A stretch of 12,287 nt of DNA from Gammaproteobacteria bacterium. GTDB taxonomy: Bacteria > Pseudomonadota > Gammaproteobacteria > GRL18. The notes beneath the pieces are model-generated. The model was not told the origin of the DNA and searched no databases. It saw only the letters and a program-made list of their open reading frames with translations. Location: NCBI GenBank assembly GCA_030632625.1, contig DAOVUK010000042.1, positions 1-12,287 on the forward strand. Direction: 5' to 3'. A program made the position numbers and the translations under genes. Shown here piece by piece: positions 1 to 7,205 of this stretch (positions within the stretch are counted from its first letter, which is position 1; every line of letters starts with the position of its first letter).

Positions 1-377
1 AGCCGTTAAGCTCGGTCTGCTTGTGCGCAGTAGAAAAAATAGAAAAAAAAGTATTTTTTAATAAGGCAATCATTAGCTATATTGATGGTTCAGTTAACAT
101 GTTTTTTGAAACCCTCTTTATTCTATAGCACATATGACGTATTAAACTATCATTTCTATCCGCAATAAGACATTCGCTAAGAATAGAACTGTTTTGTTCG
201 AATTGCGTATTCTGTGCATTGCAGCAACTGGATTTATGCTGCAGGCACGCATGAGTTTAGGAATAATTGGAATATTTGGTGTAAAATGTCATGAATTTAA
301 AGCATATCATTGCCATCCCTGCTGAGGCATCGTCAGGTTGCAATAATGATTATTCCCAGCCAAAGACTGTATGAGTT
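1..377. other. Left-edge intergenic region
   Basis: No gene is convincingly seen here. Two + strand frames are open from the left edge, one to a TAA at 59-61 and one to a TAG near 128. Either could be the 3' end of a gene lying outside the window, but the pieces are too short to decide. The region contains the hairpin at 214-248 and a TAAAAT hexamer at 282-287 that could be a -10 element for the exonuclease gene. No good -35 lies at the right distance from it. The rest is AT-rich leader. Confidence 0.5.
214..248. repeat. Imperfect hairpin upstream of the exonuclease gene
   Basis: TGCAGCA (220-226) and TGCTGCA (237-243) are perfect inverted arms around a 10-base loop. They are extended by GTGC (214-217) pairing with GCAC (245-248) across a small internal loop, giving about 11 base pairs. 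No T-run follows on the + strand, so it is not a standard intrinsic terminator for + strand transcription. It could be a leader structure, a terminator remnant or a protein site. The function is unknown. Confidence 0.45.
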
Positions 378-962
378 ATGTTATCAGCACCGACAAAACA
401 AGAATCAAAGTTATTAGAACCTTTTAACGGCCTTGTGTTGAAGCAAATTTTTGTACCTGCTTCAAAAGAGGCATTTATTTCAGCGGCAAACGAAATTATA
501 AAGGCTGAAATAGTTGGTTTTGATACCGAATCAAAACCAGTTTTTATAAAAGGTCAGAAAAGTGAAGGGCCGCATGTGGTTCAATTTTCATTATTGAATA
601 AAGCCTTTATTTTTCAGCTGCACCATAAACATTGTCTGGAATATTTACTTGAGATATTTCAGTCAGATAAAGTGGTTAAAGTTGGTTTTGGATTAAAGTC
701 AGACAAAGCGCACATTTACAATAAATTTGCTGTAAAACTCAATGCCGTAGTGGATCTTAATACTGCCTTTCGTGAAAAAGGCTATCGTGGTCAGATAGGC
801 GCCAGAGGTGCTGTTGCCATAGCGTTTAACAAGGCATTTAATAAATCTAAACGGACATCAACATCAAATTGGGCCACGCCCTGTCTTTCTAAAAATCAGC
901 TGTTGTATGCGGCCAATGATGCTTATGCGGCATTGTGCGTCTATAACGAACTGAATAAATAA
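378..962 (+). CDS. DEDDy 3'-5' exonuclease, RNase D/WRN type
   Basis: The 194-residue protein is a single exonuclease domain that should remove nucleotides from the 3' end of DNA or RNA by two-metal catalysis in the cytoplasm. The three motifs are visible: ExoI as FDTE (Asp49, Glu51), ExoII in the VGFGLKSDKAHI segment with Asp109, and ExoIII as YAANDAY with Tyr177 and Asp181. This is the DEDDy arrangement. The SNWA...LSKNQLLYAANDAYAA stretch is typical of WRN-like and stand-alone bacterial members. There is no HRDC domain, so it is not full-length RNase D. Whether it acts on DNA or RNA cannot be told. The ATG at 378 lacks a strong Shine-Dalgarno sequence. An ATG at 371 is in another frame and stops quickly. 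The next gene starts 11 bases downstream and is probably co-transcribed. Confidence 0.85.
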   Translation: MLSAPTKQESKLLEPFNGLVLKQIFVPASKEAFISAANEIIKAEIVGFDTESKPVFIKGQKSEGPHVVQFSLLNKAFIFQLHHKHCLEYLLEIFQSDKVVKVGFGLKSDKAHIYNKFAVKLNAVVDLNTAFREKGYRGQIGARGAVAIAFNKAFNKSKRTSTSNWATPCLSKNQLLYAANDAYAALCVYNELNK

Positions 963-973
963 CTGGAAAAAAG

Positions 974-1351
974 ATGACTATAAAGCATTTAAAACAAAGC
1001 TCGTGGACTATTGAACAGGCCAATCAGCAGGTTAAACAGGAATATGACGAGCAATACTGGCAATTTCTGGTCAGGTTAATCAATGTCAAAGAGGTTAAAT
1101 GGAATGCTGATAATAATCGCATTGATTTTGCTGAGTACATTCCATTAAAAACGCTGTTTAATGAAGTCTTAGAGAGAATTCCGACAGAAGAATTTATGGT
1201 TGAACAATGTCATCTATGCCATCACTATTTTAATGCCAACAAAGATGACGGTATATTCGGCGACACCGAAAATTTGACACACTTTATTTGTAAAAAATGT
1301 GCTCATTCATTAACCGCCTGGGAATTCTATCAAAATCACTTAAAGACCTGA
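974..1351 (+). CDS. Small zinc-ribbon protein, function unknown
   Basis: This is a 125-residue cytoplasmic protein with no signal peptide or membrane segment. The N-terminal two thirds are predicted helical and charged. The C-terminal part has CHLC (Cys79, Cys82) and CKKC (Cys106, Cys109) separated by 23 residues, the spacing of a zinc ribbon. I do not recognise the family. The gene follows the exonuclease by 11 bases, with a purine-rich GGAAAAAAG just before its ATG, so the two are likely one transcription unit. A role as a nucleic-acid-binding partner of the exonuclease is a guess from that linkage. It ends 22 bases before the convergent end of the M1/ChaN gene, and no clear terminator sits between them. 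Confidence 0.7.
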   Translation: MTIKHLKQSSWTIEQANQQVKQEYDEQYWQFLVRLINVKEVKWNADNNRIDFAEYIPLKTLFNEVLERIPTEEFMVEQCHLCHHYFNANKDDGIFGDTENLTHFICKKCAHSLTAWEFYQNHLKT

Positions 1352-1373
1352 AGATTCCCATAGCAGATGCTGT

Positions 1374-4300
1374 TCACCTGGTATAGCTGTGAGGGGTATC
1401 GGTATGATGATAATTATCATCATGGCCTTTAGCAGCAGACGGAGAAAAATCAAGATATTTGTCTAAAATGCTGTCTCCGCGTTTTATTTTTATTGAAACT
1501 TTTTTACTGGTATCGGCATACAACAGGGACAGTTTCAAATCAGTAAATGATTTAAGTGGTTTGTTGTCCAGTTTGCTGATAATGTCCCCTTTTTTAAGCC
1601 CGGCTCTGGCAGCAACGCTGGCGTCTTTTACACCGTCAATAATGACTTTGTCTGTGGCTTTTTTATCCGGGTAAATACCCATTACCGGTGTCAGCTGTCC
1701 TTTAAGCGGGGTGGTCAGCAAAACATAGTCAGCGATTGTGTCCCCCAGTTCATCGTCCTGAACGATGACCAGAGGTGACAAACCACTGAGACGCTGCAGT
1801 CGCTGGGGAATACCATAGCGATACCTGAGATGACCATTGCCGGCAAGAATGACCAGAATATGCTGCGGGTGTTGTTGTAAAAACTGAGCAGCAGCCTGAG
1901 CCATGGATTCATCCCATAGCACCTGGCTCTGTAAAAAATAATTAAAGTTCATTGCCTGGCTGTGCAGCATCCCTTCATGAGCTTGAAATACGGACTTGAG
2001 ATCTTCCCGATAAGACCAGTCAGAAAAATTCATTGCATCCGGTGTTTGCTGCTGTTGCTTTTCGTCCAGAGAATAAAGCCCTTTGCGTGCAACCTGACGA
2101 GTAATATTGCCTTCAATATTTAATGCCAATACAGGAAGCTTCTGTTTTAATGCATAATCAATAATGGGCTTATACAGGTTGTAATCATATGCCCATTTGT
2201 CAAAGTATTTACTTTGCGTTAAAAATTCGGACTCAGTGGTTTTGCCTGTCAGATAATCATCCAGTGCCTGCTGGTAAGGCTGTTGAAACATTTCCATACC
2301 GACAGCTACCTGATAACCGGCCTCTTTTAATTTTTTGATTATTTGTAATTGATTCAGATGGTGTTCAAAACGATCATGTTGTTCACCAATTAACAGGATT
2401 CTTCTATCATTCAGGTTGGCAACAATATTATCTAAAGACTGAGTCTTTGATGGTTTTACTGCCCGGGTGGGTATCTTTTCAAATAACCTGATACCATTGT
2501 CTGCATTAACAGTCTGCTTGAATTGTATCTTGCCGTCAGTAAACTGCAGATGACTGTATTTGCCATAATGGGAAAGTTTACGAGCGACTAATTTAGCCTG
2601 TTTGATATCTTTTGCGGTGACTGAAGCAATCACTTCATCCTCATTATAAGGGTTACGCCTGACTTGTAATTCAACATCTGTATCGATCTTTCTTTGCGCT
2701 TGTTTAGCAAACAGCTTATCGAGCAAAGAATTATTATCTCCGGCAATAATCAGGGAATGTGAACTAATCTGCTCAAAACTGAGTGCTGAGGGATTGATTG
2801 TGTCGATATTTTTTATACCCAGGTTTTTTACCAGAGTCTGATACAGATCCTGTTCATCTTCATCGACGACAAGCAATATCGATTTTCTACCCATCAGCCA
2901 GGCTAAATCCGGTACTTTTTCCATGCTATTGAGCTCACGCATCAGATGATAGTCGGGATCAAGATAAGCTGAAACAGGTGCCTCAGATAGTTCAATGCGG
3001 AAATCCTGCTGTGCTCTGGTAAAATGCACTATGATTGTCTGCTGTTTGTTGTTCTCAAAATTAAGGGTCAATGGTAAATGCAAATGATAGGGTCTGCTCT
3101 GCTGCAAGGAGAACTTTAACCATAATTTACCCTGAGCCATTTCCAGTTCTGCCGCTTGACTAATAGCAATACCGGCAATATCAGCACGTGTCAGCCATGC
3201 CTGAAAATCGTCATACATGGGCTGACCATTAATGGCTTCAAATTGTTTTTGTAAATCATGCCAGGAAGCTTTTCGAAACTGATTAGCTGTTATAAACTTT
3301 TGTAAGGCATGAAGGAAATTATCATTGCCATAATGCTGGCGTAATTGATGAAAAATCATGGCGACTTTAGAATAACCAATCACACTGCTGATTTTATCAG
3401 TACGGGAAGTGAACTTTCGCACTGGAAACGTGTTTTCACTATTGGCATAAGCCGCATATTGGCGCAGCATGCCTTTACGATACTCTTTGCCTTGCCCTTG
3501 CTGCTCGGCATAATAATAATCGGCCAGATAATTGGTTAAGCCCTCACACCAGTTGCCATGCTGACGATCCACATAAACACTATTACCAAACCACTGGTGC
3601 AGAATTTCATGCCCCAGCGATGTTTTTAAAATAAACGGTAAGGCAATGACCCGGCTGCCCAATAAGGTATAAGTGGGCATGGAGTGACCACTGGGAAGAG
3701 GGCTTTCAACGATAGCAAAACGCTGGTAGGGATATGCGCCTAATAATTCCTGGTATAATTTCAAATAATCAGCGCTATGCTGCAGGTATTGGTCCATCAA
3801 ATGTGCATTGGCCGGCATGAACCAGGTTTCAATTCGAATGCCCTGATAGTCAATAAACTTAGACTGGTAGTTTTTTGATGCGCTCAGGCTTAAGTGGTCA
3901 AGCACATGTGGAAAATTAAAATGATACTCAATATGCTGAGCATCGATCGCCCGTGATTCAATTTTATTGGCTTCAGATATTGCCTGAAATCCTGTTGGTA
4001 AAGTAACGGTCAATTGATAATGAGCCAGCTGGTTGATTTGTGGATACCATGAACCGGATAAAACCACGTTTTCATTATCACTATAGGCAGAGTAGGAGTT
4101 AAGCGGATATTGATATTGGATGAGGTGCTTTTGCCCTGCGGCTAATTGCAGCAGCGCTGATGCTGTTTGCTGAACCGGCCGGCCATTGAGCTTAACTTTT
4201 TCCAGCCCGGAAATATCAATAGACAATGAATGTTGCGGGGTTATTTCAGCCTTACCCTGCAATATTTTATTTTGCGGATCGATATTGACTTTAATTGAAT

Positions 4301-4382
4301 AAGTGATTGAATTGGCATAAACCGCCGTTAAACACAGGTTTATCCACAAGAAAATAAAAAAAAAGGTCAAGTTTTTAAGCAT
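1374..4382 (-). CDS. Exported M1-type metallopeptidase fused to ChaN and PDZ domains
   Basis: This 1002-residue protein has a signal peptide ending near VYA|NS (residue 23). Residues about 25-400 form an M1 gluzincin peptidase. The zinc site is HEILH (258-262) with the third ligand Glu280 in NWCEGLTNY. The loop has 17 residues between the second His and the Glu, against the usual 18. The canonical GAMEN motif is replaced by a SGHSMPTYT segment (231-239). A GYSKVAMIFHQL segment at 336-347 matches the family's tyrosine-containing helix. Residues about 498-640 are an unrecognised alpha/beta linker. Residues about 645-885 are a ChaN-like domain (LIGEQHDR, VGMEMFQQP, LAGNGHLRY), a family linked to haem binding and uptake. 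Residues about 905-975 are a PDZ domain (ARAGLKKGDIISKLDNKPL). The tail is His-rich (His987, 992, 993, 998). It is probably periplasmic or outer-membrane associated. Peptide cleavage coupled to haem or metal handling is inference. It is monocistronic by spacing. Confidence 0.88.
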   Translation of the reverse strand: MLKNLTFFFIFLWINLCLTAVYANSITYSIKVNIDPQNKILQGKAEITPQHSLSIDISGLEKVKLNGRPVQQTASALLQLAAGQKHLIQYQYPLNSYSAYSDNENVVLSGSWYPQINQLAHYQLTVTLPTGFQAISEANKIESRAIDAQHIEYHFNFPHVLDHLSLSASKNYQSKFIDYQGIRIETWFMPANAHLMDQYLQHSADYLKLYQELLGAYPYQRFAIVESPLPSGHSMPTYTLLGSRVIALPFILKTSLGHEILHQWFGNSVYVDRQHGNWCEGLTNYLADYYYAEQQGQGKEYRKGMLRQYAAYANSENTFPVRKFTSRTDKISSVIGYSKVAMIFHQLRQHYGNDNFLHALQKFITANQFRKASWHDLQKQFEAINGQPMYDDFQAWLTRADIAGIAISQAAELEMAQGKLWLKFSLQQSRPYHLHLPLTLNFENNKQQTIIVHFTRAQQDFRIELSEAPVSAYLDPDYHLMRELNSMEKVPDLAWLMGRKSILLVVDEDEQDLYQTLVKNLGIKNIDTINPSALSFEQISSHSLIIAGDNNSLLDKLFAKQAQRKIDTDVELQVRRNPYNEDEVIASVTAKDIKQAKLVARKLSHYGKYSHLQFTDGKIQFKQTVNADNGIRLFEKIPTRAVKPSKTQSLDNIVANLNDRRILLIGEQHDRFEHHLNQLQIIKKLKEAGYQVAVGMEMFQQPYQQALDDYLTGKTTESEFLTQSKYFDKWAYDYNLYKPIIDYALKQKLPVLALNIEGNITRQVARKGLYSLDEKQQQQTPDAMNFSDWSYREDLKSVFQAHEGMLHSQAMNFNYFLQSQVLWDESMAQAAAQFLQQHPQHILVILAGNGHLRYRYGIPQRLQRLSGLSPLVIVQDDELGDTIADYVLLTTPLKGQLTPVMGIYPDKKATDKVIIDGVKDASVAARAGLKKGDIISKLDNKPLKSFTDLKLSLLYADTSKKVSIKIKRGDSILDKYLDFSPSAAKGHDDNYHHTDTPHSYTR

Positions 4383-4558
4383 ACTTAATTAGCCATCAGA
4401 GTTGATTATTCTAGGTTAAAGGATTATTTGTGCCATAGTGGCGTTCAGGTCAGTGAACACCGTACAGGAAATAATAACACGCGCTATTCTTATTGACAGC
4501 AATAGTTCAGTTTAATTCCTGTAGTCTGTGAGGCTTAAATGACACAGTATTTTTATGG
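4383..4558. promoter_or_regulatory. Spacer with dyads upstream of the M1/ChaN gene
   Basis: This 176-base spacer separates two leftward genes and must hold the promoter of the peptidase gene. On the minus strand a TAGAAT hexamer inside CCTAGAATAAT (near 4405-4415) is a plausible -10. GTTCA (4443-4447) and TGAAC (4454-4458) form a dyad that extends as GGCGTTCA/TGAACACC with one mismatch, placed like an operator. TACAGGAA (4463-4470) and TTCCTGTA (4516-4523) are perfect 8-base inverted arms 45 bases apart, with a smaller TATTG/CAATA hairpin (4491-4504) between them. No function is proven for any of these. Confidence 0.35.
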
Positions 4559-5257
4559 TTATTTGCTGAAGCTTAGAAAAAAATTGCCTTGCAGAATATT
4601 TTTATCGTCGGTTAATTTAAAGCCGATTGATTCGACCTCGTTAATGACTTTGTCTTTATTGGCTCTGACATGACCCATAACCCATGGGGTGCTGATGTGA
4701 GGATCACGCTTAAAATCTATAATAATGAGTTTGCCGCCTGATGTTAATGCCTGATAAACAGATTGCAATGTGGTGAGTGGATATTCAAAATGATGATAGG
4801 TATCACAAATAAAAGCCAGATCAATCGAGTTTTGCGGCAATCCGATTTCTTTTTGATTGTTAATGATCCCCTTTATGTTCTTTAATCCCTGATTTTTTGC
4901 TCGACGTTCAATATTTCTTACAAAATCAGGTGAGATATCAACGGCATATACCAGACCTTTTTCACCAGTCTGTTGTGCAAAGGCGATGCTGTACAAACCT
5001 GTGCCGGCACCAATGTCGGCAATGCGCATGCCTGGTTTAATTTGTGCTTCGCGTACAATCGCTGCTTTTTTGTCGTACACTTCTCTGCCCGGGCTTTCAA
5101 ATGTTGCCAGCCATTGTTCAAATTTAGCATCATAATAATAATTATTAATGCCCGGATTAACATTTTGTTCTTCAGCCCGGCAGTTGCTAATGATGAAGGT
5201 GAATACTATCGGTAATAATAGTGTCAGGCTATAGGGAAAAATTTTAGAAGCAATCAT
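4559..5257 (-). CDS. Class I SAM-dependent methyltransferase with apparent signal peptide
   Basis: This 232-residue protein has the class I Rossmann methyltransferase core. Motif I is IADIGAGTGLYS (79-90), the SAM-ribose acidic strand is VYAVDIS (103-109), and motif IV is IDLAFICDTYHHF (145-157). A later strand, GGKLIIIDF, lies at 174-182. The substrate is not evident. The N-terminus is lysine-containing and then has about 20 hydrophobic residues (6-25) followed by NCRA|EE, which reads as a Sec signal peptide or a membrane anchor. The Asn before Cys26 argues against lipoprotein processing. The start is supported by AGGA 8 bases upstream of the ATG. The gene lies 81 bases after the kinase-like gene on the same strand and may be co-transcribed. 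Export of a SAM enzyme is odd, since SAM is cytoplasmic. The domain may instead stay anchored. Confidence 0.8.
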   Translation of the reverse strand: MIASKIFPYSLTLLLPIVFTFIISNCRAEEQNVNPGINNYYYDAKFEQWLATFESPGREVYDKKAAIVREAQIKPGMRIADIGAGTGLYSIAFAQQTGEKGLVYAVDISPDFVRNIERRAKNQGLKNIKGIINNQKEIGLPQNSIDLAFICDTYHHFEYPLTTLQSVYQALTSGGKLIIIDFKRDPHISTPWVMGHVRANKDKVINEVESIGFKLTDDKNILQGNFFLSFSK

Positions 5258-5338
5258 CTCTTTAATCCTGTTAATTTTTATGCACTCAACGAATCATAGG
5301 GGTTATTTTAGTTTCTCTATTGATAAAGCATCTATTAT

Positions 5339-6721
5339 TCAATATTCCCATGTTGACTTCGCAAGAGTTCCACCATGTGGGATGCTGTTAATAGAAAAAG
5401 TGCCGCCGGATAATAAGGTGCGTTCTTTCATCGCGGCAAATGCAGTGCTGACACGTTGACTGGATTGTGTTTCATTGGCATGAGGAGTTAATGCATTGTC
5501 TTGCAGTGAAAACGAAACAATATTTTTATTTCCTGTCAGGTTTAACTGCACAACATCTGCAGTACCGGCTATGGTTATGCTCTCCAGTGCTTCCTGAGTA
5601 ATGCGGTAAATCAGTGTTTTAACGGTTCCCGGCAAGCTGGATTCGTCAAGTTCAAAAGATGTTTTTATGGTAATGTCAGGGTAAACATCGCGACATTCAT
5701 TACATAAGCAGTGAAGGGTTTTTATTAAGCCAAAATCATCCAGGGATGGGGGCCTTAATATCATCGTGAGTGCCCGAACTTCCTGTATGGTCTCCTGAAT
5801 AGTATGAATAGCCTGCTGCAGTGGCTGAGCATCATCACCTGTATGATAGTCAGTTTGCTTTGTTGCGATGGTTTCTATATTGTTTTTAATCGCTGCCAGG
5901 TTCTGGGCAATGCCTTCATGCAGTTTGTGAGCAATTTTCTTTTTTTCAGTTTCCTGCACATTAAGCATTTGAGCAGAGAGTAATTTCAGCGTTTTTGTTC
6001 TTTCCTGAATAATGGATTGCTGCTGCTCAATGGTTTTTGCAGAGAAACGCACAATAAAAACAAGAAAGCTATAAAGGAGCAAAAGAATGAGGAACACACC
6101 AAAAAAAACGATAGTTTCAGTGTGCTCGACATGATGGACAATTAATTTGACATCGCTGTATATTTCAAACACGCCATAGATTGGTGAAGTAGCGCTTAAG
6201 CGAACAGGTATATAACTTTGCAGGAGATTATCTTCCTCAGAGTGTTTGCTGAACAGACTGAATCTGTCTTTGAAGATAAGTTTACTGGTCACTTGCCCGC
6301 CAAGGGCAGATTGAAATTGTATATTAGTACTTTGATCAATTCCAATTTGATTGGGCTTGGTTGAAAATATCACGATGCCATCTTTATTATAAATTTTTAT
6401 TCTTATAACAGATGCATTAGCCATGATGTCCTGTATGGCTTTATCCAGTTTTGGCGGTAACAATCTGTGCTGAGCATGCGGGGTGCCCGCTGTTTTTTTT
6501 GTACTGATTAAATAGTCTTTTAATTCATTTTTTACGGAATTAAAAACCGTTTCTGCAAGTGCTCGATTGCTACGCTCACCTAAAGTAACAATGTCACTAA
6601 TCGCCATATGACGATAAAACAAGGAGAGTAAAATAGCAGCAATGATGGTGCTGCCGAGTCCGGCTACGGTAAAAAAATGTTTTAATTTATTTATATTTGT
6701 TGTTGCTTTGTCATTTGACAT
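5339..6721 (-). CDS. Membrane sensor kinase of the NarX/HisKA_3 type with degenerate ATPase domain
   Basis: This is a 460-residue inner-membrane protein. TM1 lies at about 17-36 and TM2 at about 203-225. They flank a periplasmic sensor of about 165 residues that looks Cache-like (IYNKDGIVIFSTKPNQIG, 110-127). A coiled coil (about 228-258) leads to the HisKA_3 dimerisation domain, with KKIAHKLHEGIAQ and likely phosphoacceptor His268. LRPPSLDDFGL (322-332) is typical of NarL-type partners. The C-terminal ATPase domain is damaged. The N-box reads QEALESITIAG, with Ser381 where Asn is expected. The G1 box reads DNAL instead of DNGxG, and the loop before AAMKERTLLSGG is short and lacks the GxG glycines. 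The domain is 50 or so residues after that, ending in GTLAKSTWEY. No response regulator is adjacent. It may be a weak kinase, a phosphatase or a pseudokinase. It lies upstream of the methyltransferase gene. No strong ribosome site precedes the ATG. Confidence 0.85.
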   Translation of the reverse strand: MSNDKATTNINKLKHFFTVAGLGSTIIAAILLSLFYRHMAISDIVTLGERSNRALAETVFNSVKNELKDYLISTKKTAGTPHAQHRLLPPKLDKAIQDIMANASVIRIKIYNKDGIVIFSTKPNQIGIDQSTNIQFQSALGGQVTSKLIFKDRFSLFSKHSEEDNLLQSYIPVRLSATSPIYGVFEIYSDVKLIVHHVEHTETIVFFGVFLILLLLYSFLVFIVRFSAKTIEQQQSIIQERTKTLKLLSAQMLNVQETEKKKIAHKLHEGIAQNLAAIKNNIETIATKQTDYHTGDDAQPLQQAIHTIQETIQEVRALTMILRPPSLDDFGLIKTLHCLCNECRDVYPDITIKTSFELDESSLPGTVKTLIYRITQEALESITIAGTADVVQLNLTGNKNIVSFSLQDNALTPHANETQSSQRVSTAFAAMKERTLLSGGTFSINSIPHGGTLAKSTWEY

Positions 6722-6739
6722 AAAGAGTTGCCACTGTGT

Positions 6740-6955
6740 TTAATCAATGATCTTATGATTTTTTTTCAAATTCCATGGAAGCAGCACTTCCGGTTTTTCA
6801 ACAGTATCAGCATAGGATAAGCACTCTGGAATGTCCAGATTGAGTATAGGCCAGCTTGTAGTTGCTGCAATTAAACGCTAGTACACACCACTGACAGCAT
6901 TGATTTTCATAGGCTGAGCCCATATATATTGTATAACGCCAGGTCGATAATCTGT
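6740..6955 (-). pseudogene. Possible decayed reading frame, family not recognised
   Basis: On the minus strand, codons from 6955 to the TAA at 6740-6742 are open except for one TAG at 6878-6880, a run of about 70 codons. After the TAG the frame reads protein-like, for example WPILNLDIPECLSYADTVEK and then PEVLLPWNLKKN. Before the TAG it reads DYRPGVIQYIWAQPMKINAV. There is no ribosome site and no recognisable domain. It may be the 3' remnant of a lost gene or transposase. It may also be chance, since the composition is only suggestive. Confidence 0.25.
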
Positions 6956-7010
6956 TCACCTATGATGCTTATCAAACAACTGAATCCTGTCTATCATTTC
7001 TCTACTCCCT

Positions 7011-7026
7011 GTAAAGGTAACTTTAC
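7011..7026. promoter_or_regulatory. Imperfect palindrome GTAAAG-N4-CTTTAC
   Basis: Six-base perfect arms flank GTAA. The shape CCCTGTAAAGGTAACTTTAC recalls operators of MerR-family metal regulators, which sit in a stretched spacer between -35 and -10. No regulator gene and no good flanking -35/-10 pair are seen here. It could be a residual or an active operator for the downstream Cys-rich gene. The assignment is tentative. Confidence 0.25.
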
Positions 7027-7176
7027 ATTGAATCCGGATTATCAGTCAAAGTTGTCAATTAATTTAACAGTTACAAACTCCTGATGATCTGCTAATATGA
7101 TAACCATATGTTTTGCAAGTGTATTATTTTATGGTGTGATATATGCTTGTTTTTTTATGTATAAAGAATGAAATAA

Positions 7177-7192
7177 ATGAGCCCAGGCTCAT
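7177..7192. promoter_or_regulatory. Perfect dyad ATGAGCC-CA-GGCTCAT before the Cys-rich gene
   Basis: Seven-base perfect arms are separated by two bases, 14 bases before the likely ATG at 7206. With so short a loop, a DNA operator is more likely than an RNA hairpin, although a four-base loop (pairing five on each side) would also fold. Its place between promoter and start codon suggests control of the Cys-rich and pyrophosphatase pair. It also argues against the longer upstream start at 7143, which would put the dyad inside the coding region. Confidence 0.4.
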
Positions 7193-7205
7193 GGTGTTAT
7201 TTATT

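Larger units (their letters stand above)
6722..7205. other. Intergenic region between kinase and Cys-rich gene
   Basis: This stretch of 484 bases contains no confident gene. It holds a possible decayed minus-strand reading frame (6740-6955), an imperfect palindrome at 7011-7026 and a perfect dyad at 7177-7192. Between 7031 and 7140 it is AT-rich, with TAATAT and TATGAT hexamers near 7095-7105 that could serve as a -10 for the rightward genes. I could not place a matching -35. Confidence 0.5.

Noticed and set aside
2-61. Open frame at the left edge that could be the C-terminus of a + strand gene
   Set aside because: Only about 19 codons are visible, another frame is open as far as base 128, and the translated tail matches nothing I recognise.
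1351-1374. Bidirectional terminator between convergent genes
   Set aside because: The 22-base gap holds no stem and no T-run.
1459-1674. Plus-strand open frame inside the M1/ChaN gene
   Set aside because: It overlaps the PDZ coding region antisense, and its protein has no family features.
4400-4440. Sigma-54 site before the peptidase gene (TGGCAC on the minus strand)
   Set aside because: The downstream TTGC half at the required spacing is absent.
4559-5257. Lipoprotein signal in the methyltransferase (ISNC)
   Set aside because: The residue before the cysteine is Asn, which lipobox consensus does not allow. A Sec signal or anchor fits better.
7143-7205. Longer N-terminus for the Cys-rich protein
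   Set aside because: The added residues do not fit the Cys-rich module, and the perfect dyad at 7177-7192 would fall inside the coding region.
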